Assembly: GCA_963383645.1 (NCBI GenBank)
Contig: OY726572.1
Span: forward strand, 72,441,002 to 72,505,001
Reading direction: 5' to 3'
Length of the DNA: 64,000 nucleotides
Source: Muscardinus avellanarius
Taxonomy: Eukaryota > Chordata > Mammalia > Rodentia > Gliridae
Position numbers and translations under genes: made by a program. Position 1 is the first letter of the stretch; each line of letters opens with the position of its first letter. Below the pieces are notes generated by a model. The model was not told the DNA's origin. It saw nothing but the letters and a program-made list of their open reading frames with translations, and ran no database searches. Positions 46,501-56,509 of this stretch are shown piece after piece.

Positions 46501-48303
46501 CTTCTGGGGCCAGCGAGGCCGGCATCGGAGCCTGCCGTGAGGCAAGGCCGGTACTGGGGCCTCCGAGGCCGGGATCGGAGCCTGCCGAGGGGTTAGGCCG
46601 CTGCTGGGGCCAGCGAGGCCGGCATCGGAGCCTGCCTTGAGGCAAGGCCGGTACTGGGGCCTCGAGGCCAGGATAAGAGCCTGTCGAGGGGTTAGGCAGG
46701 TGCTGGGGCCAGCGAGGCCGGCATCGGAGCCTGCCGTGAGGCAAGGCCGGTACTGGGGCCTCCGAGGCCAGGATAAGAGCCTGCCAAGGGGTTAGGCCGG
46801 TGCTGGGGCCAGCTAGGCCGGCATCGGAGCCTGCCTTGAGGCATGACCAGTGCTGGGGCCTCCGAGGCCGGGAACGGAGCCTGCCGAGGGGTTAGGCCGC
46901 TGCTGGGGCCAGCGAGGCCGGCATCGGAGCCTGCCGTGAGGCAAGGCCGGTACTGGGGCCTCCGAGGCCAGGATAAGAGCCTGCTGAGGGGTTAGGCCAG
47001 TGCTGGGGCCAGTGAGGCCGGCATCGGAGCCTGCCTTGAGGCAAGGCCGGTACTGGGGCCTCGAGGCCAGGATAAGAGCCTGCCGAGGGATTAGGCCGGT
47101 GCTGGGGCCAGCGAGGCCGGCATCGGAGCCTGCCGTGAGGCAAGGCCGGTACTGGGGCCTCTAGGCCAGGATAAGAGCCTGCCGAGGGGTTAGGCCGGTG
47201 CTGGGGCCAGCGAGGCCGGCATCGGAGCCTGCCGTGAGGCAAGGCCGGTACTAGGGCCTCCGAGGCCAGGATAAGAGCTTGCCGAGGGGTTAGGCCGGTG
47301 CTGGGGCCAACAAGGCCGGCAGCGGAGCCTGCCGTGAGGCATGACCAGTGCTAGGGCCTCCGAGGCCGGGATCGGAGCATGCCGAGGGGTTAGGCCGGTG
47401 CTGGGGCCAGCGAGGCCGGCATCGGAGCCTGCCGTGAGGCAAGGCCGGTACTGGGGCCTCCGAGGCCAGGATAAGAGCCTGCCAAGGGTTTAGGCCGGTG
47501 CTGGGGCCAGCGAGGCCGGCATCGGAGCCTGCCTTGAGGCATGACCAGTGCTGGGGCCTCTGAGGCCAGGATTGGAGCCTGCCGAGGGGTTAGACCGCTG
47601 CTGGGGCCAGCGAGGCCGGCATCGGAGCCTGCCTTGAGGCAAGGCCGGTACTGGGGCCTCTGAGGCCGGGATCGGAGCCTGCCGAGGGGTTAGGCCACTG
47701 CTGGGGCCAGTGAGGCCGGCATCGGAGCCTGCCGTGAGGCAAGGCCGGTACTGGGGCCTCCGAGGCCAGGATAAGAGCCTGCTGAGGGGTTAGGCTGGTG
47801 CTGGGGCCAGCGAGGCCGGCATCGGAGCCTGCCTTGAGGCAAGGCCGGTACTGGGGCCTCGAGGCCAGGATAAGAGCCTGCCGAGGGGTTAGGCCGGTGC
47901 TGGGGCCAGCGAGGCCGGCATCTGAGCCTGCCTTGAGGCAAGGCCGGTACTGGGGCCTCTGAGGCCAGGATAAGAGCCTGTCAAGGGGTTAGGCCGGTGC
48001 TGGGGCCAGTGAGGCTGGCATCGGAGCCTGCCGTGAGGCATTACCAGTGTTGGGGCCTCCGAGGCCGGGACTGGAATCCTGCCAAGGGGTTAGACTGGTG
48101 CAGGGGCCAATGGCCAGCATCGGAGCCTGGCGTGAGGCAAGTTCACTCCTGCGGCCTCCAAGGTCGGGACCAAAGCCAGCTTAGGGGTTTGACCGGTTCA
48201 GGGGCCAGCGAGACCAGAACTGGATCCTCCCATGAGGCAAGGCCACTGCGTGAGCCAGCGAGGTCTGGATCAGTCCACTGAGTAGCCAGGCCACTACTGG
48301 GAC
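37548..48303 (+). repeat. 10.75-kb GC-rich VNTR of about 100-bp dimeric units
   Basis: The basic unit is two related 50-bp halves. Half A: gaggggttaggccggtgctg then gggccagcgaggccggcatc then ggagcctgcc. Half B: gtgaggcaaggccggtactg then gggcctccgaggccaggata then agagcctgcc. Both halves share a ggcc-ggt-ctg-gggcc core and end in gagcctgcc, so the dimer arose by duplication. Roughly 107 dimers are present. Units at both edges (to 37.95 kb and after 48.05 kb) are the most diverged, and central units are nearly identical, the usual picture when unequal exchange homogenises the middle. Some units lack one base (gggcctcgaggcc), giving 99 bp. The repeated 64-129 codon frames, with a 33-residue Pro/Arg-rich period, are chance products. 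CpG is frequent. Confidence 0.95.
42403..46392 (+). repeat. Two 1995-bp higher-order repeats inside the VNTR
   Basis: The distinctive unit gctgctggggtcagtgagg at about 42709 recurs at about 44704 (one base changed: gctgaggtca), an offset of 1995 bp. The same offset separates many other variant units: the ctggagcctctgagg variant, the ggccagagagg variant and the ataatagcctgcc variant. The two copies are therefore close to identical blocks of 20 units. A second offset of about 1697 bp (17 units) relates 39.6-41.3 kb to 41.3-43.0 kb. Confidence 0.85.
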
Positions 48304-48726
48304 CATCAAGAGTGGGATTGGTACTTGCAACGCAGCATGCACAGAGAAATATCGCAGAAAATATAAATCAGACGCTTCTCTTAATCAGCAATAACTAGGA
48401 GGAAACGGGCAACAGGAAGAGGTTGAGCTATAGAAAGGGCCCTATAGTGAAGCAACTAATGTGACCAATCAGAGGGTATGTAATACTGGAGGACGGAGCC
48501 TCTTTAAAATGCAGGAGGTACATAAACAAATGTATCAAAGTAAATCACCAAAGAAGTGTGGGATGGAGGGAGGGGGAGGGAATGGCACAGGGGCTGGAGG
48601 AGGGCTAATTGGATGATGTGTGCTTGTATATCCTCTCAAGTCTTGTACTCCAATGTGATTGATATATGACTACAATGCACCAATTTAAAAAATAAATAAA
48701 TTAAAAAAAATAAAATAAAATAAAAT
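48304..48726 (+). other. 3' domain and A-rich tail of element 1
   Basis: It is homologous to 56108-56509 in element 2: gcatgcacagagaaata, aactaggaggaaa, caggaagaggt, agaaagggccctatagtgaagcaa, tgaccaatcagaggg and tgtgcttgtatatcctctca (48619-48638; 56414-56433). A consensus CCAAT box (48464-48468) is followed by ctctttaaaatgc. A G-rich block (ggatggagggagggggaggg) and a short tail before an A/AAAT-rich end resemble L1 3' UTRs. The CCAAT plus TTTAAA pair would also suit an LTR-derived piece, like the SINE-R of SVA. I cannot decide between these. Confidence 0.65.
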
Positions 48727-48742
48727 AAAAATAATTCCTGTA
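48727..48742. repeat. Target-site duplication, 3' copy, element 1
   Basis: The 16-mer aaaaataattcctgta directly follows the AAAAT-rich tail. Single-copy DNA follows. Confidence 0.85.
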
Positions 48743-49940
48743 AAAAAATCTTCTTCAATGTGTCTTTCTAAATCTTACATTGCATGCTTAATTTTACTAT
48801 TCTTATTCCTTCTTCCTAAGAATAAAAGTATTCAGTCTTAGTATTATTCTCTAGAAAGTTCTTTATCTCAGAAACATTTGAATATGTACCATTTAATGTC
48901 ATTCTTTTAAATTCTGGTTTGAAAAATACAAAACTGATATATCAACAATTTTTATTATTTTTATAAAAAGCATGACTTTTCTTAACTTTACCTTTTAAGT
49001 TAAAATTAATGGATTTGATGCCAGTTTATTTTCCTGTGTTTTTCCACATTGCCTGACATGTACAGCATCCAGATATTTTTTTTTTATTCTCCTAAGAAAA
49101 TCCTTGTGTGGCTTCTACTTGGTACAAATAAGTTGCTACTTGCATTGTGATGGAAGGTCTTTGTAGAGCTTAAGCTGTATGACTGGCTGATATAAATTTT
49201 ATATTACTAGTGGAACAATGAATCAAAGTAATTAGGATGAGTGCCAGAGCCAGTGGCAGGTCAAGGGAATTTATCTCTGTATTCTTTTTCCTTGTGTGTG
49301 ATGAAGTACTCAATTTCTCTTTTAGCCAGCTAACAGGCAGATCTCTTTCTCTCCCTTCCTGAGGCTTGCCCTACTGGGTTGTCCTAAGTCCTCAGCCTCC
49401 TTGCTTGTTTTTACCACCATTGCCCTGTCCCTATGCCCAACCAGTGACTCTGAGCTGTGACTGATTAAAGGATTAAAGTGTGTCTGGTCTGCTGCTCCTG
49501 AGAACCACAACCAATGCCCACCTCTGACTCTCATCCACAAATCTGGAGACAGGAGATGTTTTCTTTGAAGTAGTCCTCCTCTACTGAGAATGCTTTTCCT
49601 CAGGAAAGAATGCTGTGTAGATGCTCTCAGCATAGTCTTTAACTTGACCTGTGTGCAGCCCAAGATTTTTTAAATTTTCTCAGAACTGGATGGCTGCTTC
49701 CTCTAGTTTTCAGTATTCAATGAGGTATAGTCTTATTAGCTAGTTTCAAGCCAGCCCTAATACCTTTATAATCTTTCTTTATAAGATATTAGTAAAATAA
49801 TTACATAACTCTGTCAAAGTTAAATTACAGACCTTTTATCTGTATTTCAAATGGATAAGCCATATAAGATATACGGATATAAACACAAACACGCTCTGTA
49901 TAGTTGTTATTATCCCTATTATTAAAATTAAAATAAGGAG
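48743..49940. other. Unique-looking; moderately GC patch at 49.13-49.68 kb not identified
   Basis: The patch (49130-49680) has higher complexity and a 113-codon reverse frame (49322-49663) without a recognised domain. Its texture suggests an old LTR or other repeat, but I cannot place it. The rest is AT-rich with no feature. Confidence 0.35.
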
Positions 49941-50146
49941 CCAGGCATTGTGGTACATGCTTGTAATCTCAGCACTTGAGAGACAGATTGGAGGATCATG
50001 GTTTGCAGATAGCCTTATCTATTTAGTGAGAACCTTTTCAAATTAGTGAGACCCTGCTTCAAAATAAAGAATGAAAATACAGAGCTGCGGGTGTAGCTTG
50101 GATGGAGAATGCTCCTGGGTTTCATCCCCTGTGCCTCAAAAAATAA
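49941..50146 (+). mobile_element. Dimeric SINE, type II
   Basis: The order is gccaggcattgtggtacatgc, ggatcatggtttgcagatagcc, gagaccctgcttcaaaataaag and ggtgtagcttggatggagaatgctcctggg. The tail is A-rich. Confidence 0.87.
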
Positions 50147-50398
50147 ATGAAAAAGGTGGGCATAAGAAAACAGAATATAAGAATGGAAAATTAAAATATC
50201 TTTTCTAGTCCTCTTATTCCCATTACATCCCCCCCAAAAAATCCTCAACTATGTACACATATTTGGGTAGTAAGTATAAAACATTCCAGATTTCCTTATT
50301 CCTATAAAGAGAGAATGTATACAGAGAAATGTATTCTACTTCTTCCGGTCAATGATATAGCCTATTTCCATAGTGCACATATAAATCTAATATTTAAT

Positions 50399-50548
50399 CT
50401 TAGTGATATTTTCATTTCAACAAAATGAGATCTATATCATTAATTTTAAAAAACTGCACAATAAGTTATCACACTTAGTGATATTTTCATTTCAACAAAA
50501 TGAGATCTATATCATTAATTTTAAAAAACTGCACAATAAGTTATCACA
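50399..50548. repeat. Perfect 75-bp tandem duplication
   Basis: The unit beginning cttagtgatattttcatttc at 50399 repeats without any base change from 50474 to 50548. The next bases (ttatt) leave the unit. No transposon signature is visible. Confidence 0.95.
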
Positions 50549-51779
50549 TTATTAAAAAATTAAAATTACTTGTGGCTATTGATGTTGTTTCCATAAGTTT
50601 GTTTTCATTTTGATACTGCAAATAATGCTGAAGATTAGCATCTGTGGATGCTTTATTTTCCTGTTCCTATGGGAGGGCTGACAAAAGAGAAGTTGGTAGA
50701 TAATGCATATTTAGGTCAGAAAAATAATTTTAAAGTTTTGATAGTACTGTTAAATTGATCTCAGAGTGTTACATAAAATATGATTTCTGGTGTAAGTTTT
50801 CTATTGTTCCTATAAAAATTACCCCAAACTATGGCTAAAATATTGCCATACTTAAAAAGAAATTATTAAAGGTTATTTTAAAGTTCACTAAATGCTGTGT
50901 GCATAAATGTCCCTATCACACTGAATTTCATTATGTTGTGGACTTAGGATGAACAAATGAACATATATTAATAAAGTTATTACTCTATAGTTTTTACTCT
51001 AAAAGTCCTTGGTATTTCTCAACATTATTTTAGTAGAAAGATTAGGTAACCAAAATATTTCTAGTGTTATTATTGGAAACTATTAACATAATTTAAATTC
51101 CATATCTGTCATATAATACATATATTTGGATTTATATATGAAATGTACATGTCAATTTGTAATGTATTTTCAACCTAGTAAAGAGTTCCCTGACAGTATG
51201 CTTTATTTTTTCATTCTTGTGGTTTATATATGAATTTTATTGAGATTTATCAAAAGCCACTCTTTCTAGATGAACTACTTCTATGTCTAGAAAATTCCCA
51301 AAGGTAAATTAAGGCACTATTTGAAGTAATAAATTATCCTGAGTGCCCAGATAGTGATATATGTCATCATTACCACACTTACGTAAATACTATACTGTAA
51401 GAAAGTAATAGGAACAGTCACCCGTCATGAACACACTTGGTCTCTTACACAAAGTTCCCCTTCTTTTTATATTCCTAGTACAAAAATAACTTTACATTGC
51501 CATACGTCTCCACATTCTAGAACACCAATTATAATAAAAAATCACAACAAATTCCTCTGTCCAATTCATTATGAATGTTGTCTGCTAAAGGACTTTTGGA
51601 AAAGACTTTTAACCTCCCAAGATAAGCAGGTTGGTCTAGTGGATGCTTCCTATACAGGGAGATTGCTTCAGAGCCCAAGAACCTTAAAGAAAGCATAGCA
51701 ATCAATCTTTTTTTTTAATAAGCTACAAGAAATGTGCCCTGCAGAGGGAGTCATCACATTATCTTTTTCAAAACTATGC
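50549..51779. other. AT-rich stretch with no recognised feature
   Basis: No repeat family, exon or RNA gene is recognised. Confidence 0.45.
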
Positions 51780-52300
51780 TTTTGTTGGTACATTGTAGCT
51801 ATGCAACACACAAAGGTTTAGTGACTGGCGCATAGATGCATGCAATACTTTGCACGTTTCTTTCTGGATTGCATGCCATTCCTTCTCTTTCTCCTTCCCT
51901 GTACATGCATAAGGTTCATATTGATAATTATAAAATTGTAGGTAACATTACTTGACAGTTACCTTCACCATGTCTTTCTCCATGCACACCCTAAATCTCC
52001 TCCATTACTCCACTGGAGTCTCTCCTCTTCTATCTGAAATTCCTTTTGTTACCCAATTTCTCTGAATATGAAAGAAAATATACAACTATTTGCTTTCTAT
52101 GATGATTTTAGCGGCACAATTCGCAATAGCCAAATTATGGAACCAGCCTAGGTGTTCATCAAGAGATGAATGGATTGCAAAACTGTGGCATATACAATGG
52201 AATTTTATTCGGCTATGAAGAATAACAAAATTATGTTATTTACATGAAAGTAAATGGAACTAGAGAATGATATACTAAGTGAGATTAGGCATTTATTATC
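51780..52300. mobile_element. L1 with 5' inversion (twin-priming structure)
   Basis: From 51780 to about 52100 the plus strand reads the reversed L1 3' UTR (gttggtacattgtagctatgc, pyrimidine-rich blocks, ccaccttcacc, atacaactatttgctttc). At about 52105 it switches to forward ORF2 end (agcggcacaattcgcaatagcc, gatgaatggattgcaaaactgtgg, aagtgagattagg). In a minus-strand L1 this order, 3' part reversed then 5' part forward, is what twin priming gives. The two parts are adjacent in the L1 and do not overlap. Confidence 0.75.
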
Positions 52301-52784
52301 TTGGATAACAAAAACTCTGTGTTGGTTCCAGAAAGAGAAAGGATCTCTTCCCAAACTATTTTTATGCAAACCTTTCAGAAAGGATAGTGCACAACTAAAG
52401 GCTGCTGGTGCCTTTGTTTACAACACATGTAAAAATATAAGATACCCATGGAAAATTACCCTCTACTATTTTAAAAAATAAACTGCTGAGATGTACCTAA
52501 AACACAAATATTATGTAAGAAGGGATCCAATGAACTGATTCAGAACCCTTCCAGGAACATACTCCAACAGATTTGCATCTCAATTTTCATTTCTTAGAAA
52601 ATACTTACTAGGTTTTATTGTCAAGAGGATGACTTGGTTTTCAGAAATCATACATTATTGGTGTACCTTTCTCAACATTTTCCTAATCTATAACTGATCA
52701 AAACTTCCATATGATATGTATCACATCTGATAAATTCATATACATATATGTGTGTATAAAAAGACTTCTTCCAATGGTCTGCTA

Positions 52785-53520
52785 ACTTTTTGTAGCTATG
52801 GCAAAATACTTGTGCAAAACAACTGAAAGAAGAGAAGTTTTATTTTGGCTCTCAATTGCAAACGTTTTTTTTTTAGTCTGTGGTTGGCTGGCCTGTTTCT
52901 TTGTGCCTGAGGTGAGGCACATCTTTTTGCAGGAAGGTCATGGCAGAGCAGGGCTGCTGCCTCAGAGCATCCAGGGAGCTGAGAGCCAGAGTGAGGAAAG
53001 TTCAGACGACTACAATTATAAAGCTGGGCACATTCTGTTACTAGTGATTGCAATGTGTATTCATATATTTTACTTTGACATTTTTATAAAAAAATTTGTT
53101 CATAATTGATATATGTCATGCAACTATCAGAACATTGTTTCTGTTTGAAAAATATGTTATTATTGACTTTTTTTTAAAGTAAAGTATCTTAGGTGATCTC
53201 TCATGTTTTATATGTTTCTTAAGTAAATCTCTTTTTAAGGATAAGAAAAATGAAGGGGTTGAAAACAAGAGACACCTTTCCCAGGCATGCCCCCAGTGAT
53301 CCACTTCCACCAGCTGGGTCCCACCTCCCATAGTTCCCACCACCTTCCAATAATGCCATGACATTATTAATCTATTAATAGATTATTCTACTGAGGAGGT
53401 TAGAGCCCTGGTGACTCAATCACTTCCCCAAAGTGTCACCTCTCAACATAGCTCTTGGGGACCAAGCCTTAGAAACATGAGCCTTTGGGGACATTTCATA
53501 TCTACACCATAACTAATGGT
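52785..53520 (-). mobile_element. MaLR-type LTR, reverse, with an internal interruption
   Basis: Reversed MST/THE1-like text: tagctatggcaaaatacttg, gaagagaagttttattttggctc, cctgaggtgaggcac, ggtcatggcagagcagggctgctgc, then from about 53270 cccccagtgatccacttccaccagctgggtcccacctcc, ataatgccatgacattattaatc, gtgactcaatcacttcccc, acatttcatatctacaccata. About 53030-53250 does not fit the LTR and may be an insertion. The two 85-103 codon frames here come from the LTR. Confidence 0.7.
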
Positions 53521-54499
53521 TTTGTTTACTTAAGAGTTTAAAAGCACTGTGACTCTTCAGGGAACACTGGGAAATGTCTAACCCCAATTTCAGAAGTATT
53601 AAAGCACTTGACTCAGAGACGTGTCATTTACAAGTTTATAGGTATAGGCATAATAATGGCAAGTGATAAGCTTTACCATTTTTATTAACATCAATATATT
53701 TGAACACTGACATAAAATTTTACTTTTGCAAACAGCAACCTCAGGAAAGAAAAGGAGAAAAATTACCAGTCTTCATTTGGTAGCCTATACTCCATAAATA
53801 TATTCTTGAAATCTTAAGGGCTCTCATGGATTTGTTATTTCAATTACATTTTTTAATGATACATGCTATCCGAATTGACAAGGCTATGTGAATGTCCTGC
53901 TGCATAAAGCTAAATTAATTCAAAGTGGAATGTTAAGGGAACGTAGATTTATTAATATTGAGATACATGATATGTAGGAACACACAATAGAGAAGAGATG
54001 TTTTTGCTATTCAATGACAGAAAATTCATATATTTTGAGCTACGTAATAATATATAATAGGAAAAGGCAATCCTTCTATTGAATGGCTTTGGTACCACTA
54101 TAAAACACAGCAGCTGTGCATTTTCTTTCCCTCTAGTATGGTTTGGAGTCATGTCTGCATCAGGGAAAAGGAACAGCTAACCATTTATAAAATAAATGAA
54201 ATCCAACAAAATCACAAATGACTAATATTTGCAAGCTGAGAGGATTCATAATATAATAAAATATATCATAAATGATACATTTTAGAACTTTTAAATCCCC
54301 ATAGGAATTAAGTAGTATCAGCAATAAACATGCTTTTCCCCCTTTTTAATCTACTTTATGTATCATACAGTTCTATGAATTCTAAGTTCAGGATTCATAT
54401 GAGAATTATAGGATAGAGTGTGAAGAACTTTTATGAAAATGATCTCTAACCTGGGATAGAAGGTCAGACATAATTTAAAGCATTATTTGTAACATCGAA
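53521..54499. other. AT-rich stretch with no recognised feature
   Basis: No repeat family, exon or RNA gene is recognised. Confidence 0.45.
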
Positions 54500-54510
54500 A
54501 TTCAAGGTTG

Positions 54511-54735
54511 GCCGGGGCATGGTCCTGATCGTGGGAGGGTGGGCGGGCGCGGGTGGGGCACCCTTAGGTGGCCCCCCCACCCAGAAGGCCCCGGAGGTCC
54601 GGGCCGCATGGCTTTGACCCCAGGAGGGTGGGCGTCATGTGCAGGGCTCCCTTAGGTGACCCCCCACACACCTGCAAGGCCCCGGGCCCCGGGTGGATGG
54701 ATGGGTGTGGGCGGGCACCCTTAGGAGACCCCCCT
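54511..54735 (+). promoter_or_regulatory. 5' GC-rich repeat block of element 2, unlike that of element 1
   Basis: The motif cccttaggtggcc or close variants recurs at 54561, 54649 and 54718 (spacing 70-88 bp), each followed by a C run and a canccnngaaggccccgg-like segment. Gggagggtgggcgggcgcggg and similar G-rich text resembles SP-factor GC boxes. I find no similarity to the gactctgggcccc monomers of element 1. Confidence 0.55.
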
Positions 54736-54849
54736 CTCACCCAGGAAGAAAAAAAAAATTTTTTTCATCGCTACCGAGTGCCTGATCCCACATCCTCCCC
54801 AAACCACACATACTCTTTTCTTATTATTTTTTTTTTTAAAGGCAGCAGC

Positions 54850-55320
54850 TAGAATACTGAACATGCATACAAAACATATCCATCTGAACTGGAATTTTTG
54901 GAAAAATTCCCAGTGAATGACTGATGCTTCTCTACATCGTTAAGAATCCTGGACACACACCTATAAGGAGAGTCTAGTGGAGACCTAGGAGGAAGGCGGT
55001 GGCGGCAGCAGTGGCTGAGATGGCGGTGGAGACTTGGATTTGGGAGAGGCAGACATCTGATCCAACCCACCCTGATCCTCTGAAGAAATTACCCCAATTG
55101 TAGAATGCTACTGTCGCGCATGCTTAGGAACACTGGACATTATGAGGTATGGGAAAAGAGCTTGGGAAATATTTGAAATGGTGGAGGCAGTCGCATTGGC
55201 AGCGGCAAGTACTCAGAGGAGGCAAAGATCTGACGTTATATACCTGAACTTTTGAAGAAATTACCTCAGAGGCAGAATACTATCACCACGTGGAATAACC
55301 GGCTGGGTGAAGAGGGTGCT
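54850..55320 (+). other. Shared middle domain of element 2
   Basis: It aligns with 37100-37547: atttttggaaaaattccc, tcgttaagaatcc, cctataaggagag, gtggagaccta, then gctgagatggcggtggagactt with a YY1-like ATGGCGG at 55020-55026 (element 1 has gatggtggtgg there), and the perfect block at 55118-55137. Stops interrupt every frame. Confidence 0.65.
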
Positions 55321-56107
55321 CGGATCAGAGCCTGCTGAGGGGTGAGGCCGGTGCCAGGGCCAGCGAGGCCGGGATCAGAGCCTGCTGTGAGGCAAGGACA
55401 CTACTGAAGCCTCCACTGCCGGAATCAGAGCCTGCCAAGGGGTTAGACCGGTCCCGGAGTCAGTGAGGCCGGGATCGGAGCCTGCTGTGAGGCAAGGCTG
55501 GTGCTGGAGCCTCTGAGGCCAGGATTGGAGCCTGCGAGGGTTTGGGCCAGTGCCAGGGCCAGCGAGGCTGGGATCGGAGCCTACCGTGAGGCAAGGCTGG
55601 AGCTGGGGCCTCCAAGGCCGGAATTGGAGCCTGCCAAGGGGTTAGGCTAGTATTGCAGGGATCAGAGCCTGCCTGTGTATGCACAGAGTATGGCCTGTGA
55701 TGGGCCCTCCGAGGACGGGATTGGAGCCTGCCGAGGTGTGAGGTCAGTGCCAAGGCCAATGAGGCCAGGATTGGAGCCTGCTATGAAGCAGGGCCGCTAC
55801 TGAGGCCTCCAAGGCAGGGATCGGTGCCAGCCGAGGGGTTAGGCCAGTGCTGGGGCCAGCAAGGCTGGGATTGGAGCCTCCCTTAAGGTATGGCCAGTGT
55901 TGGGCCCTCTGAGGCCAGGATCAGACTCTGCCGAGGGGTAAAGCTGGTGCCGGGGCCAGCGAGGCTGGGATCGGAAACTGCTGTGAGGCAAGGACGGAGC
56001 TGGGACTTGCGAGACCAGGATAGGAGCCTGCCGAGGCAAGGCCGGTGCCAGCAAGGTCGGATTCAGAGTCCTCTGGGTGGCAAGGCCACTACTGGAGCCA
56101 TCTAGAG
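55321..56107 (+). repeat. Short VNTR of element 2
   Basis: About 8 diverged units with the same half-unit plan (gaggggtgaggccggtgcca, gggccagcgaggccgggatc, gtgaggcaaggctggtgctg). An interruption with tgcagggatcagagcctgcctgtgtatgcacagagtatgg lies at about 55655-55695. Confidence 0.8.
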
Positions 56108-56509
56108 TAGGATCAGAATTGGCAATGTGGCATGCACAGAGAAATAGCACATAAAATAAAATCTAGATACTTCCACTAATTAGCAAGAACTAGGAGGAAA
56201 GGGTTAACAGGAAGAGGTAGAATAGTAGAAAGGGCCCTATAGTGAAGCAATTAAGGTGACCAATCAGAGGGGAGGGGATGGAGGAGGATGGAATATCTTT
56301 AAAACTCATGAGGTATATAAAGAATTATATCAAAGATAATCACCAATTAAGCATGGGATCGAGGTAGGGGGAAGAAATGGGATGGGGATTGGATGAGGGA
56401 TTATAAGATAATATGTGCTTGTATATCCTCTCAAGTCTTGTATTACAAAGTGATGTATGATTACAAAAAAAGTAATAATAATTGCCATAAAAAATCTCAA
56501 AAAAAAAAG
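56108..56509 (+). other. 3' domain and A tail of element 2
   Basis: It keeps gcatgcacagagaaata, aactaggaggaaa, agaaagggccctatagtgaagcaa, a CCAAT box in tgaccaatcagaggg (56260-56264), ctttaaaa, and tgtgcttgtatatcctctca. It ends in atctcaaaaaaaaaag just before the target duplication. Confidence 0.65.

Larger units (their letters stand above)
36228..48742 (+). mobile_element. Element 1: 12.5-kb SVA-like composite retroelement, undescribed as far as I know
   Basis: The same 16-mer, aaaaataattcctgta, lies at 36228-36243 and 48727-48742. Joining the outer flanks restores a plausible empty site. Inside are, in order: six and a half GC-rich 124-125 bp monomers, a 0.5-kb unique middle domain, a 10.75-kb VNTR of about 100-bp units, a 0.4-kb 3' domain and an A-rich tail with AATAAA/AAAAT runs. 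A long target duplication plus an A tail are marks of L1-driven insertion. No open reading frame with a known domain is present, so it would be non-autonomous. Element 2 repeats the same design. The order recalls primate SVA and gibbon LAVA elements, but the modules are different. The long VNTR may have grown after insertion. I cannot exclude that the family has a name in specialist repeat libraries. Confidence 0.8.

Noticed and set aside
38210..47941. Many 64-129 codon frames on both strands of the VNTR, with a Pro/Arg/Ala-rich 33-residue repeat
   Set aside because: They follow the repeat period, exist on both strands, change frame where units are 99 or 100 bp, and show no start context or conserved domain. 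They are by-products of GC-rich repeats poor in stop codons.
37548..48303. Telomere-like text ggggttagg in every VNTR unit
   Set aside because: It occurs once per 100 bp in a longer unit and is not a TTAGGG array, so an interstitial telomere is not supported.
37548..48303. Regular repeats reminiscent of a CRISPR array
   Set aside because: There are no unique spacers between constant repeats, the whole unit is repeated, and the context is mammalian.
37548..48303. Centromeric or pericentromeric satellite because of higher-order repeats
   Set aside because: The array lies between element-specific domains and inside a target-site duplication, and element 2 carries the same unit in short form. 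A VNTR within a retroelement explains it better.
51620..51680. tRNA-like text ggttggtctagtgg
   Set aside because: The surrounding bases do not complete a cloverleaf or a B box, so no tRNA gene or SINE is called.
52796..53109. 85- and 103-codon frames with ordinary composition
   Set aside because: They lie in a reversed MaLR LTR, and overlapping frames on opposite strands are both open by chance.
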